Source: Alphaproteobacteria bacterium
Lineage (GTDB): Bacteria; Pseudomonadota; Alphaproteobacteria; CAAGCB01; CAG-977
Assembly (NCBI GenBank): GCA_024407875.1
Contig: JAKSVT010000003.1
Span: forward strand, 40,373-104,372
Length of the DNA: 64,000 nucleotides
Direction of reading: 5' to 3'
In this document: piece after piece, positions 37,050 to 45,540 of the stretch
How the letters are laid out: each line of letters begins with the position of its first letter
Numbering within the stretch: position 1 is the stretch's first letter
The notes under the pieces: generated by a model
Told to the model about the DNA's origin: nothing
The model's input: only the letters and a program-made list of their open reading frames with translations
Database searches by the model: none
Position numbers and translations under genes: made by a program

Positions 37050-38264
37050 TTACCTTTTAGGTTTCCAACGAGTAAAATGAGGCTTAGTAATTGTATTGCT
37101 GTTAAAGATACTTTCTATTTTTAATTCCTCTTCATGTGTAGAGTTGTTTTGAATTTCTTGCTTTGGAACTTCTTTTTCTTTTGCTTGAAAATTTGTATTA
37201 TCCAAACTTTTTTCTGATGAATTAAATATATCTTCCTCCCATACTTTTCTGCCAGTTAACACCTCAACACCTAAATTAAAATAATGCTCATATCGTTCTT
37301 TTAGTTTTCTTGTTCCTCCTTTATGCAATGCACACATTAATAATGTTTGACAAATTCCATTTGGCAATAATGGCTTAGGAGTTCTAACTATATTTTTCCC
37401 TTCTGGTGTTAAATTACCACCACCCCAAAATGCTGATAAAGATAATAAGCCTTCTGGTTTATCTGGACATTTATTTCCTAAATCTAAACATATTTTAGAG
37501 TTTGTTTCGTCAGGAGAAACAATCCAAGCATATACAGCTTCTAATATTTCTTTTGATAATTTTTTTTCAGTTTCTAAATCTTCTGGAGGTATTACAGTAT
37601 GTATTGTATCAAGGGTTTCTTTTCTGATAGTCTGTAATCGTTCTTTCATCTTATCAACTTCTTGGAAAATTGGACTGTTCATATCCAAATTTCCTTCTTC
37701 TCTTTGACGGGCAAGTTTTTTGCCAGCTATTTCTATGAGTTCCATTGGAGAGTATCCATGAACTTTTTTAAATTCATCGTAGAAAATATTTAAGTATTTT
37801 TCAGTTAAAGCCAATAATTCAGGATCGCATTTTTCACGCATCTTTTGAATATCATTTTGCATTTTAGAAATACTATCATTATATTCTTTTTCCTGTGTAG
37901 CATTTGGTTTTAAAGGTTCAACTTTTGCAAAATCAGGGACTGTGGGCTTAAATGAAGTGCCAATTTGATCAATATCAATACTTGGAGCAGGAACTTCTTG
38001 AAGTTCATCTTTTAATGATTTTACGCATAAATAAGCCCACCAAACAACAGATCTAGTGTGTGCGATATAGGCCATTAATTCGCAAGCACATTTAAACCTT
38101 TTAGCTTCAGCAAAATCCCAAACTATTTTTTCCGCATTTTCTGTGCCATAAAATGATTTTAAATCAGGGCGTATTTCATAGTTTTCTTCATTAATAATAT
38201 CATTAATTTTTGTATATTTAATAGCAACAAAATGCTTGTTTAACCATTCTAACTTATCACTCAT
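37050..38264 (-). CDS. DUF6931-like protein of the orphan spike cluster
   Basis: A 404-residue protein with no signal peptide or clear membrane helix. Residues 45-85 (FAEAKRFKCACELMAYIAHT, then SVVWWAYLCVKSL) and a later AVYAWIVSPDE segment recall, from memory, the DUF6931 family found near contractile-injection genes; this link is tentative. The middle (about 125-235) is coiled-coil and charged, and the last 60 residues are polar low complexity. It is the last gene of a three-gene minus-strand cluster behind the VgrG-like protein, so a role as adaptor or chaperone for that protein is a reasonable guess. Confidence 0.6.
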   Translation of the reverse strand: MSDKLEWLNKHFVAIKYTKINDIINEENYEIRPDLKSFYGTENAEKIVWDFAEAKRFKCACELMAYIAHTRSVVWWAYLCVKSLKDELQEVPAPSIDIDQIGTSFKPTVPDFAKVEPLKPNATQEKEYNDSISKMQNDIQKMREKCDPELLALTEKYLNIFYDEFKKVHGYSPMELIEIAGKKLARQREEGNLDMNSPIFQEVDKMKERLQTIRKETLDTIHTVIPPEDLETEKKLSKEILEAVYAWIVSPDETNSKICLDLGNKCPDKPEGLLSLSAFWGGGNLTPEGKNIVRTPKPLLPNGICQTLLMCALHKGGTRKLKERYEHYFNLGVEVLTGRKVWEEDIFNSSEKSLDNTNFQAKEKEVPKQEIQNNSTHEEELKIESIFNSNTITKPHFTRWKPKR

Positions 38265-38281
38265 TTATTTTAATCCTATCA

Positions 38282-38665
38282 TCAAGTCATCTTTAATGCT
38301 TTAGTTTCAATATCACAAGCACCGGCTTTTGTTCTAGCTGCTGTTGCACCAGTTTCTGCAGCTGTGGCTTCAGCAGTTGAAGCAAGAGCTTCGGTTTCAT
38401 TGGCTTTAATTTTACCTTCTGTTCCATTAACTCCATCTTTTGCAATTTTGCCTTCAGTTTCATTTCCTGCAACTTCAACTTTACTGATTGTATTATCATC
38501 ATCTGTAGGCTTTACGGCAATATCACCTGTTAAATCTTTTCGTTGGTAATTTGTTGTAATATATTTTGCAAGTCCAGCAGTTATCCCAACGACAGCAGCT
38601 GTTGTGATGGCACTCGTAATTATAGGCATAATTGTAGATTTAAAAGTTTCTTCTGTATCTGACAT
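38282..38665 (-). CDS. small single-helix membrane protein, Ala/Glu/Thr-rich tail
   Basis: A 127-residue protein with one hydrophobic helix (about 11-36, PIITSAITTAAVVGITAGLA) and no signal cleavage site. The rest is low complexity with short repeats (NETEGKI, GTEGKI, ANETEA) and an Ala-rich end. It starts 2 bases after the spike-like gene stop and ends 17 bases before the DUF6931-like gene, so all three are one unit. I do not recognise the family; a membrane partner of the spike-like protein's own C-terminal helices is possible. Confidence 0.55.
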   Translation of the reverse strand: MSDTEETFKSTIMPIITSAITTAAVVGITAGLAKYITTNYQRKDLTGDIAVKPTDDDNTISKVEVAGNETEGKIAKDGVNGTEGKIKANETEALASTAEATAAETGATAARTKAGACDIETKALKMT

Positions 38666-38667
38666 GA

Positions 38668-40356
38668 TTAAAGCTCCTGTAATTCGTTAAGTGTTTCGCA
38701 ATTAGTTAAATACGTCATATAAGCTCCTACGCCTACACCAATAGCTGCAGTAGCGCCTACACTTAAAATAAGTTTTCTATAGTCTATTAAGCCACCTTTT
38801 TGAATTGCTGCAATAGGTGAAGCAGCATCACTTTTAGAAACCCCAACATGTTGAATATCTTTTGATAAAATCATTGTTTTTGCATCACCAGTTAACGCAA
38901 ATACGTTTTGGTATAAAGCTCCATCGGCACTATATGCAGATATAAGAGCTAAAAATGTTGCAAGTAAAGAATATTCAATAGTGCAGTTAATAGTGTTTAT
39001 TGAATCGTAATATGCTTGAGAACCTGTTCTTTTTTTCTTCTCGGGAACAAGTGTATCTATTGTTAAATAAATGATCGGCAAAATAGTGAATATGTTTTCC
39101 ATAATAGATAAAACATTGCCAATTGTATCTTCAGCATCAGTTGTATCATTAGTTAATCCCATATTTTGATTTTCAATAAATTGAGTTCTTATAAAATCGC
39201 CAATTTGTTGTAAAAGTATAGACTTGTCATTGTATTTGTAGATGGCTCTACTTGCTGAACCATGCTCGCCATTTCGCTTTGCTCCAAGAGCTAATCCAAG
39301 AGAAGTAACGGTTTCAGTACCTCTCATTGCTGCAATAACTGCTTTTTTAACATGATCTAAAGCGCAATTTGTTACAACTCTATAATCGTGAGTGTTAATT
39401 CTTGTTGCACCGCCAAATGAAGATATTGCTCCTCCCATTTGTTCAGAAATGCTATATTTGATAGCAGCTTCCATATTAATCTGATTACCTGTAACAGAAA
39501 CGCCACTTAAAGGACTAATCGTAATAGAAGAATCATCAGGAACTGGGTAAACAGATGAAATTTTTCCGGATTTTAATTTTATACCTGTGTCATCAATTGT
39601 AATAGTTGATCTGCCACATCTAATTTCTATTCCTTTGTCAGCAGCTAAAACAATTTTATTGCTAGCTCTAACTTGGACATCACCTTTTGAAAAATATGGA
39701 ATAGCATCTTTAGTGTCTAAAGGCAATTCGCTAAGTCCATTATTTTCTTTAGTTGTATCAGTTGATTGTATTGTTTCTTTTAATTTACTAAGACTTTCAT
39801 CAACCCCAGCATAAATACCAATACGTGATGCGTTTACTTCGTTATAATTTTCAGCTTTGTTTATTATATCTCCAGAGGACGCAATATCTATTCTATCCAT
39901 TTGAGGAAATTCAGATGAAGTGTTTTTCTTTTCAGGCCAAAAAGTTTTTTCTGTTGAGAATTTAATTTCAGAATATTTTTTTTCTGTTTTTTTAGGATTT
40001 AAGTTTGGTGTCTTGTATCTTAAGATGAGACCTTGTTTTTCTTTCTCATCTTTTTCATCTTTGTTCTTTCTAAAATCATTGGCATCAACTTCTGGAATGT
40101 AAGCTATCAGATAGTATTCTTGGCCTTCAAATCCTACTAAAATTTTTTCACCAACTTTAGGAAGACGCATTAGGCCATTCATTTGTCCGCCAACAGGCAT
40201 GGTTAAAGTAATATTGCATGGTTTTTGATCTTGGGAAGACGTTGCATAGAAAGTATAGAATTCACTTGTTGCATCTTTTAGAATGATTTCTCCTTTTTTT
40301 GTATCATACTTTCCATTTTTGTCACAAACGACCATTTTTAAGAGGTTGCGTTCCAT
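38668..40356 (-). CDS. VgrG/gp5-like spike fragment fused to a C-terminal membrane domain
   Basis: A 562-residue protein with no signal peptide. Residues about 45-88 (GLMRLPKVGEKILVGFEGQE) match the gp5/VgrG OB-fold region, which reads similarly in tail-spike proteins. Residues about 225-300 (VQVRASNKIVLAADKGIEIR, then GRSTITIDDTGIKLKSG) match the beta-helical needle after it. The gp27-like N-terminal part of a full VgrG is absent. The C-terminal 260 residues contain three hydrophobic segments (about 411-436, 458-477, 528-551). No sheath, tube or baseplate genes are nearby. An orphan or effector-bearing spike is inferred. The start has AGGAGAG just upstream. Confidence 0.65.
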   Translation of the reverse strand: MERNLLKMVVCDKNGKYDTKKGEIILKDATSEFYTFYATSSQDQKPCNITLTMPVGGQMNGLMRLPKVGEKILVGFEGQEYYLIAYIPEVDANDFRKNKDEKDEKEKQGLILRYKTPNLNPKKTEKKYSEIKFSTEKTFWPEKKNTSSEFPQMDRIDIASSGDIINKAENYNEVNASRIGIYAGVDESLSKLKETIQSTDTTKENNGLSELPLDTKDAIPYFSKGDVQVRASNKIVLAADKGIEIRCGRSTITIDDTGIKLKSGKISSVYPVPDDSSITISPLSGVSVTGNQINMEAAIKYSISEQMGGAISSFGGATRINTHDYRVVTNCALDHVKKAVIAAMRGTETVTSLGLALGAKRNGEHGSASRAIYKYNDKSILLQQIGDFIRTQFIENQNMGLTNDTTDAEDTIGNVLSIMENIFTILPIIYLTIDTLVPEKKKRTGSQAYYDSINTINCTIEYSLLATFLALISAYSADGALYQNVFALTGDAKTMILSKDIQHVGVSKSDAASPIAAIQKGGLIDYRKLILSVGATAAIGVGVGAYMTYLTNCETLNELQEL

Positions 40357-40529
40357 ACATCTCTCCTATAATTAAATAAAAACGTGAGATAATAACATTT
40401 AAGTAAAAAATATTAAATGTTTTTTATACAAATAATATTTTCTGTTAAGAAAACGAAAAAAAATTAAAATTGTTACAATAAAAATTTTGTTTTTGGGATT
40501 AAAATTATTGGAAGCATACTGTAACATAA

Positions 40530-40553
40530 AAAGTCGCAGTTAACTGCGACTTT
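40530..40553 (-). terminator. Rho-independent terminator of tRNA-Arg
   Basis: AAAGTCGCAGT (40530-40540) pairs with ACTGCGACTTT (40543-40553). On the minus strand it is followed by a T-run, directly after the tRNA 3' end. Confidence 0.8.
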
Positions 40554-40557
40554 TAAA

Positions 40558-40634
40558 TGGTGATCTCGCCGGGATTCGAACTCGGGACCCACAGCTTAGA
40601 AGGCTGTTGCTCTATCCAGCTGAGCTACGAGACC
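40558..40634 (-). tRNA. tRNA-Arg (anticodon TCT)
   Basis: The minus strand folds into a 77-base cloverleaf: acceptor GGTCTCG with CGAGATC, D-arm GCTCAGCTGGATAGAGC, anticodon stem ACAGC/GCTGT around the loop CTTCTAA, and T-arm GGGTTCGAATCCC-like (CCGAGTTCGAATCCCGG). The loop gives anticodon TCT, decoding AGA and AGG. The CCA end is encoded. AGA is a common Arg codon in this AT-rich DNA. Confidence 0.96.
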
Positions 40635-40692
40635 ACAACAGCTATTCTATTTAATATAAATGCTATTAAAACGCAAGAGTTATTTTTAATAT

Positions 40693-41049
40693 TTAGTTTT
40701 TTTCGCTTACTAAATCTTCTGCACAACCTTTTAGTTCTTTTAAAGCATCTATAATAGTTAAGTTTCCATCAAAAGAATTTTCAATATAATCGTCAATCAT
40801 TGATTTGATTAATGGATTGTCATTGATTTCTTCAGGATGATCTATTAAATGATTTATTAAATCAAGAGCTTCTTTTAAAGGTAATTCAGGTTCATCACCT
40901 AATAATTCTGAAGCAACTCTATGTTGATGTTCTCTTTCAACTATTTGATTAACAATATCATTATAATCCCATTCTGGATGTTGCTCTACTAATCCACAAA
41001 AATCTTCTAAATCATCAGGAATACTACTTATTTTAGTATCTTTATCCAT
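40693..41049 (-). CDS. small acidic protein of unknown function
   Basis: A 118-residue, strongly acidic, probably helical protein (DDLEDFCGLVEQHPEWDYND, then LGDEPELPLKEALDLINHLI). No signal peptide, membrane helix or known motif is seen. It lies 3 bases after the histidine phosphatase gene and so is the last gene of a likely kdsB-phosphatase-acidic protein operon. Codon use and spacing support a real gene; the function is unknown. Confidence 0.6.
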   Translation of the reverse strand: MDKDTKISSIPDDLEDFCGLVEQHPEWDYNDIVNQIVEREHQHRVASELLGDEPELPLKEALDLINHLIDHPEEINDNPLIKSMIDDYIENSFDGNLTIIDALKELKGCAEDLVSEKN

Positions 41050-41052
41050 AAA

Positions 41053-41670
41053 TTATCCTACAAACTTAAAAGCTTTTGTGTTCCATTCTGAGCAAGACCA
41101 TTTGCCGTTATCAAACTCTAATACGCAAACAGCCCCTGTTGCTACTTTGATGTCATGATCTTTGCAAAAACCTTCGTAATCTCCTAAAATATATGGAGCA
41201 AAACGAATTACTCCGTTTGAAGAAACTAATAAAACTGTTTCTCCATCTTTAATTTCTTTTGCATAATCTAACCAGGTTTTAATTAGCTTATCTGGGTCAA
41301 CTTTCCAACCATTTGGAACAATAGCTTTTTCATTCCATAAATCTAAAGCATCTTGTCCAATACGGGCAATTACTTTATCTTCAGTTTGGTTTTCATCAGG
41401 ACCGTAATCGATTTCTGTGAATAAATCACAAATTTCAATTTCGCCATTATATCCTAATTCTTCCTTAGCTAATTGAGCTGTGGACATAGTTCTTTTTAAT
41501 GGAGCGGATACAATTTTAGTTGGAATTAAATTCTTTTGTTTTAAATATTTTCCAATACCACGACCTCTAGTTTCTTCAACTAAAGGCAAATCTGTTCTAG
41601 CACCAACACGTGTAGGAGTTTCTCCTGGAGCAAATGTGTTTCCATGTCTTGCAATAATTAATCTTTTCAT
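41053..41670 (-). CDS. histidine phosphatase (phosphoglycerate mutase-like) family protein
   Basis: A 205-residue phosphatase-fold protein. The catalytic RHG motif is at the N-terminus (LIIARHGNTFAPGETPTRVG), followed by LKRTMSTAQLA with the second arginine. The substrate is not clear: phosphohistidine, phosphosugar or alpha-ribazole phosphate are all known in the family. Its start overlaps the kdsB stop by four bases, so the two are translationally coupled. A link to sugar-phosphate or LPS precursor metabolism is inferred from that context only. Confidence 0.8.
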   Translation of the reverse strand: MKRLIIARHGNTFAPGETPTRVGARTDLPLVEETRGRGIGKYLKQKNLIPTKIVSAPLKRTMSTAQLAKEELGYNGEIEICDLFTEIDYGPDENQTEDKVIARIGQDALDLWNEKAIVPNGWKVDPDKLIKTWLDYAKEIKDGETVLLVSSNGVIRFAPYILGDYEGFCKDHDIKVATGAVCVLEFDNGKWSCSEWNTKAFKFVG

Positions 41671-42491
41671 TTAATTAGCTCTCCATATTCAGCAATAATT
41701 TCTTCAACACGTTTGATATCTTCAGGGGAATCAACGCCACTTGTTGTTTTACGACCGCGGTAATCAACTTCAACCATTTTTATTTTCTTACCGTTATACA
41801 AGAAGCGCATTTGTTCTAAGCCTTCAATCATGTCTTGTTCATATACAGCTTGATCTAATGTGAAATAATCTTTTAAAGCTTCATATGTGTAAGCATATAA
41901 ACCTACATGGCGACGTACAGGACTTTTTTCCATTTGTTCACGAGCTTTTTCAGCTTTTCTAATTGCAGGAATAATGTTCTTAGAAAAAGCCATTGCATAT
42001 CCAGCTTTATCAACTAATACAGTTGTTCCTGAATATGGTGTTGTTTTCTTAGCTTCTACTAAGTTATCATATTCATTCCAATTTAAATGAATGCATGGGG
42101 TAAATACATCTGCTGGGAATTTTTTCCATTGATCAATAATTTCTTGAATAATGTGAGGAGGGCACAAAGGATTGTCTCCTTGTAAATTGATAATAAAATC
42201 AGGCTTTACATTATTTTTTTGAACAGCATCCCAACATCTTTCTGTTCCAGAACGGCATGTGTCTGATGTCATTACAGCATTGATGTTTTCTTTTTTACAA
42301 AAATCTACGATTCTATCATCATCTGTTGCTACAACATAATTGCAATTTGTATTGTTTTGGCAAACGAAATTTGCTATTTGGGCAACACGTTTAATCATTT
42401 CAACACCAGCTATCTTAACTAATGGTTTCCCTGGTAATCTTGATGATTGATATCTAGCAGGAATAACTATTAAAATTTTTTTGTCAGCCAT
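41667..42491 (-). CDS. kdsB: 3-deoxy-manno-octulosonate cytidylyltransferase
   Basis: Activates Kdo to CMP-Kdo for the LPS inner core, in the cytoplasm. The nucleotide-binding start IVIPARYQSSRLPGKPL and the later INLQGDNPL are characteristic. At 274 residues it is about 25 longer than the E. coli enzyme, mostly through a short insertion (KKTTPYSGTTVLVDKAGY region). It shows that this organism makes a Kdo-containing LPS. The downstream histidine phosphatase overlaps it by four bases. An SD-like AAGGAG lies upstream of the ATG on the minus strand. Confidence 0.93.
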   Translation of the reverse strand: MADKKILIVIPARYQSSRLPGKPLVKIAGVEMIKRVAQIANFVCQNNTNCNYVVATDDDRIVDFCKKENINAVMTSDTCRSGTERCWDAVQKNNVKPDFIINLQGDNPLCPPHIIQEIIDQWKKFPADVFTPCIHLNWNEYDNLVEAKKTTPYSGTTVLVDKAGYAMAFSKNIIPAIRKAEKAREQMEKSPVRRHVGLYAYTYEALKDYFTLDQAVYEQDMIEGLEQMRFLYNGKKIKMVEVDYRGRKTTSGVDSPEDIKRVEEIIAEYGELIK

Positions 42492-42667
42492 AAAAATAAT
42501 CTCCTTATTTTTTGTTATATTTCAGTGGCGATTATACACTAATCTAAATAAAAAAAAACTCTTTTAGATGTGAAATAATTTTTACAGGAGTTTAGTGCTA
42601 TTGTGTAAATAAATAGAGAAATTGTAGTTTTTTTAACGGTTTTATTGGCAGTTCTTGTTAAAAAATC

Positions 42668-42697
42668 TTGAAAAATATATAAATTATATTTTATACT
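42668..42697 (+). promoter_or_regulatory. candidate promoter for the lipase-TlpA gene pair
   Basis: TTGAAA (42668-42673) and TATACT (42692-42697) are 18 bases apart, about 43 bases upstream of the ATG at 42740. The remaining 250-base gap toward kdsB shows nothing else. Confidence 0.42.
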
Positions 42698-42739
42698 GCC
42701 AGCTAAAAGAATTGTTTTTGGAAGTATTCCGAGGTTTTT

Positions 42740-43636
42740 ATGAGAAAAATTTTAGTCAAAATTTATATTTCTGTTGCTTTCTTAATATTAGTAGCAATTT
42801 CTTGCTATGGATATAGTTTTATATCAGATTATTTAGACTATTTAAAAGCTGATAAGTCATACATTGAAAAACAAGATTTTGACTATGCAGGAACATTAAA
42901 TTTAAAAGAAATTGAAACAAATATTGCTGATATTAAACACCTTCTTAGAATGAAGGAAAATGAGAACAGTGATTTTATTATAGCTTTGGCAAAATTCCAA
43001 AAGTCATTATCAAAAAAGAAAGTTCATCATCGCCTTTTAAAGGATGATCATTTTTCTAAAGAGTTTGTACATGATATTTTAGGAGTTGTAATTAATTCGT
43101 ATTTTACAAATCCTGTTGTTAATGAAGAAAAATTTACATTAGTTAGTGAAGAAAGCTTGCCAAATGGTTTCTCTGCAATTGCTTTAAAAGGTGTTAAAGA
43201 CGAACTTGTTATTGCGTATAGAGGGGCTGATGAAACTATAGATGTAGAAGATATGTCAAGTATTCTTATTAGAAAATTGCCTTCTCAATTTTATTCAGCA
43301 AAAAGTTTTTATGATAATGTATTAAAAGAATATCCTTCTAAAAAAATATATGTTGTAGGCCATTCTTATGGAGGAACTTTAGCTCAATTAGTTTCAGCAA
43401 CTGATAAAAATGCTATTGCAATTACATGTAATGCTGTTGGAGCTTATAAAACAATAACCAAGTATCCATATATGTTCGATTACAAAAATGCTTATAATAT
43501 TGTTGTTAGACATGATGATTTTTCATATCGAGCAGAACATCCTGGTTATGTTAAATTAATTTCTCCAAAAAATAGTAGATCTGGTAATAAATTACATCCT
43601 CATTCTTTAGCTAATTGTTTGCTGGAATATAAGTAA
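42740..43636 (+). CDS. class 3 lipase-like alpha/beta hydrolase
   Basis: A 298-residue protein with one N-terminal hydrophobic segment (about 6-28), so anchored in the inner membrane or exported. The nucleophile elbow GHSYGG places the serine at S209, preceded by KIYVVGHSYGGTLAQL as in class 3 lipases; an oxyanion-type segment VIAYRGADE occurs about 40 residues earlier. The natural substrate is unknown. The stop codon directly precedes the TTG start of the TlpA-like gene, so the two are read together. Confidence 0.78.
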   Translation: MRKILVKIYISVAFLILVAISCYGYSFISDYLDYLKADKSYIEKQDFDYAGTLNLKEIETNIADIKHLLRMKENENSDFIIALAKFQKSLSKKKVHHRLLKDDHFSKEFVHDILGVVINSYFTNPVVNEEKFTLVSEESLPNGFSAIALKGVKDELVIAYRGADETIDVEDMSSILIRKLPSQFYSAKSFYDNVLKEYPSKKIYVVGHSYGGTLAQLVSATDKNAIAITCNAVGAYKTITKYPYMFDYKNAYNIVVRHDDFSYRAEHPGYVKLISPKNSRSGNKLHPHSLANCLLEYK

Positions 43637-44344
43637 TTGTTTAAATCTATTTCCTTTTTTATACTTTCAATTTTTCTTTTTGTTTCTCAAGCAAATGCGT
43701 TTGAGGAGGAAAAAAGTTTTCCAAGTCAATTTGAAATTACTTATCCTAAAAGTATGCCTGAAGTAAAATTTTTAGGAGAATATGGAACTGAAGTTTCTAT
43801 TCAAGATTTTAAAGGAAAAGTAATTTTATTAAATGTTTGGGCTACAACATGTGCTCGTTGTATGATTGAACTTCCTATGTTGGACAAATTACAAAGAGAA
43901 ATGGGATCTATGAAATTCCAAGTAGTTGCTTTGTCAACAGGGCTTGAAACATTGCCTAAATTAAGGAAAATACTTTTTAACAGAAATGCTTCTAATTTAA
44001 AAGTTTATTCAGACCCAAGATCAAGATTTGCTATGGCAGCAGATGTTAGAGGATTACCTACAACTTTTTTGATTAATGAAGATGGATATAGTGTTGGTCA
44101 AATTAGAGGTATTGCTGATTGGAATAATGAGAAAATTAAACAACAAATTAGAGAATTAATCTTAGAAGGTAAAGAAAAAAGAGAAGCACAAAAACGTCAA
44201 GAAGCTCTAGATAATGATGTTGAGTATCAGGCGAAATTACGAGCAGAAGCTGAGGCTTTGGAAGCTCAAAAACGCCAAGAAGAATTAGAAAATATAGAAA
44301 AACAACAAAGAATTAATGAAATGTCTTCCTGGTTTAAAAAGTAA
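43637..44344 (+). CDS. TlpA-like thioredoxin-fold protein with coiled-coil tail
   Basis: A 235-residue exported disulfide reductase-like protein. The signal peptide (MFKSISFFILSIFLFVSQANA) begins at a TTG that immediately follows the lipase stop. The redox motif is C72-Ala-Arg-C75 (VWATTCARCMIELPML), where the usual WC before the first cysteine is replaced by TTC. The thioredoxin fold continues with RGLPTTFLINEDG, the cis-proline motif. A 70-residue charged helical tail (EGKEKREAQKRQEALDNDVE onward) follows. The pairing with the lipase-like protein suggests that it keeps a periplasmic partner reduced; this is inference. The gene converges with tag, 2 bases away. Confidence 0.8.
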   Translation: MFKSISFFILSIFLFVSQANAFEEEKSFPSQFEITYPKSMPEVKFLGEYGTEVSIQDFKGKVILLNVWATTCARCMIELPMLDKLQREMGSMKFQVVALSTGLETLPKLRKILFNRNASNLKVYSDPRSRFAMAADVRGLPTTFLINEDGYSVGQIRGIADWNNEKIKQQIRELILEGKEKREAQKRQEALDNDVEYQAKLRAEAEALEAQKRQEELENIEKQQRINEMSSWFKK

Positions 44345-44346
44345 GA

Positions 44347-44892
44347 TTATTCTTTAAACAAATGACATTGTGGTTGATGTGCATCAATAATACCAATTGC
44401 ACAAAGATAAGAAAAAATAATAGTTGAACCAACAAATTTCATGCCACGTTTTTTTAAATCTTTAGAAATTTCATCTGATAAATAATTGGTTGTTTCAATT
44501 CCATCGCTTTTTATCGTTTTGCCCTTTGTAAAAGACCAAATGTAATTATCAAAAGAATTATATTTTGATTGAATATCTAAAAATATTTTTGAATTTGTAA
44601 TTGTAGCTCCAATTTTCAATTTGTTTTTTATTATTTTATCGTTTTTATATAATTCATCTAATTTTGTTTGATTATATTTAGATATTTGAAGGACATCAAA
44701 ATTATTGAAAGCTTCTTTAAAATTATCACGTTTATGTAAAACACATTTCCAAGATAGTCCTGCTTGAAACCCTTCCAACACTAGCATTTCAAATAATAAT
44801 CTATCATCATGAACTGCTTTTCCCCATTCATTATCATGATAGTTTATATATATTTTATCGTTAGTATCTAGCCAATTACAATATTGTGTCAT
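44347..44892 (-). CDS. tag: DNA-3-methyladenine glycosylase I
   Basis: Base-excision repair enzyme that removes 3-methyladenine. The 181 residues are typical. The zinc site is intact: C5 and H19 (YCNWL and NYHDNEWG) at the N-terminus with H172 and C176 (HQPQC) at the C-terminus. The conserved LLFEMLVLEGFQAGLSW carries the catalytic glutamate. It is a single gene on the minus strand, convergent with the TlpA-like gene. Confidence 0.95.
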   Translation of the reverse strand: MTQYCNWLDTNDKIYINYHDNEWGKAVHDDRLLFEMLVLEGFQAGLSWKCVLHKRDNFKEAFNNFDVLQISKYNQTKLDELYKNDKIIKNKLKIGATITNSKIFLDIQSKYNSFDNYIWSFTKGKTIKSDGIETTNYLSDEISKDLKKRGMKFVGSTIIFSYLCAIGIIDAHQPQCHLFKE

Positions 44893-45053
44893 TTTGTCAG
44901 TCTTTGGTTAAAATAAGAGAGTTTTGTGGGTATAATATTTTATATTTTTCGATTTTTGAAGATTCTTTATAAAAATACTTTTATTTTTTGATTAAATATA
45001 ATAAAAGGACGATATCTATTCCTATTTCAATTTAACTCACATTGGAGGATTTT

Positions 45054-45533
45054 ATGAGTGACGTAAATTATTTTGCTGTTTCTTGGGGAGAGCTTCATAG
45101 AGACGTTCGAGATTTAGTAAAAAAGTTATTAAAGTCAGGTAAAAAATATAAAAAGATTGTAGGAATATGCCGTGGAGGAATGATACCGGCAACAATTATG
45201 GCTGAAGAATTAAATGTTCGCGATTTGCAAGCATTATGCTGCTCTTCTTATGAGGGAATGAATCGCGGCGATGTAAAAATGATTGGCGATATTGATATTA
45301 AAGATAGCGAAGATGTTTTAATCGTTGATGATTTAGTTGATTCTGGTAAAACAGCTGAATTTGTAAAAAAAGCTTATCCAAAAGCAACACTTGCAGTTAT
45401 TTATGCAAAGCCAAATGGAAAATCTAAAGCAGATGTTTATTGTAGAGATGTTCCTCAAGATAATTGGGTTGTTTTCCCTTGGGAAGGTGAAATGCGCCCA
45501 GTAGAACCATTAGTAGAAACTTTTAAAGGCTAA
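45054..45533 (+). CDS. xanthine-guanine phosphoribosyltransferase-like protein
   Basis: Purine-salvage enzyme of the type I phosphoribosyltransferase fold, 159 residues, close to E. coli Gpt. The PRPP-binding motif is VLIVDDLVDSGKT; an early GICRGGMIPA and the C-terminal VVFPWE are typical of Gpt. The start at ATG 45054 is set by GGAGG five bases upstream; a TTG at 45042 is not needed. It is 7 bases ahead of the flavin-reductase gene. Assignment to xanthine, guanine or hypoxanthine cannot be refined further. Confidence 0.87.
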   Translation: MSDVNYFAVSWGELHRDVRDLVKKLLKSGKKYKKIVGICRGGMIPATIMAEELNVRDLQALCCSSYEGMNRGDVKMIGDIDIKDSEDVLIVDDLVDSGKTAEFVKKAYPKATLAVIYAKPNGKSKADVYCRDVPQDNWVVFPWEGEMRPVEPLVETFKG

Positions 45534-45540
45534 TCCTTAT

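Noticed and set aside
40693..41049. The small acidic protein as a non-coding stretch
   Set aside because: Its spacing to the phosphatase gene (3 bases) and the balanced acidic-helical composition look like a real gene, so it was kept with moderate confidence.
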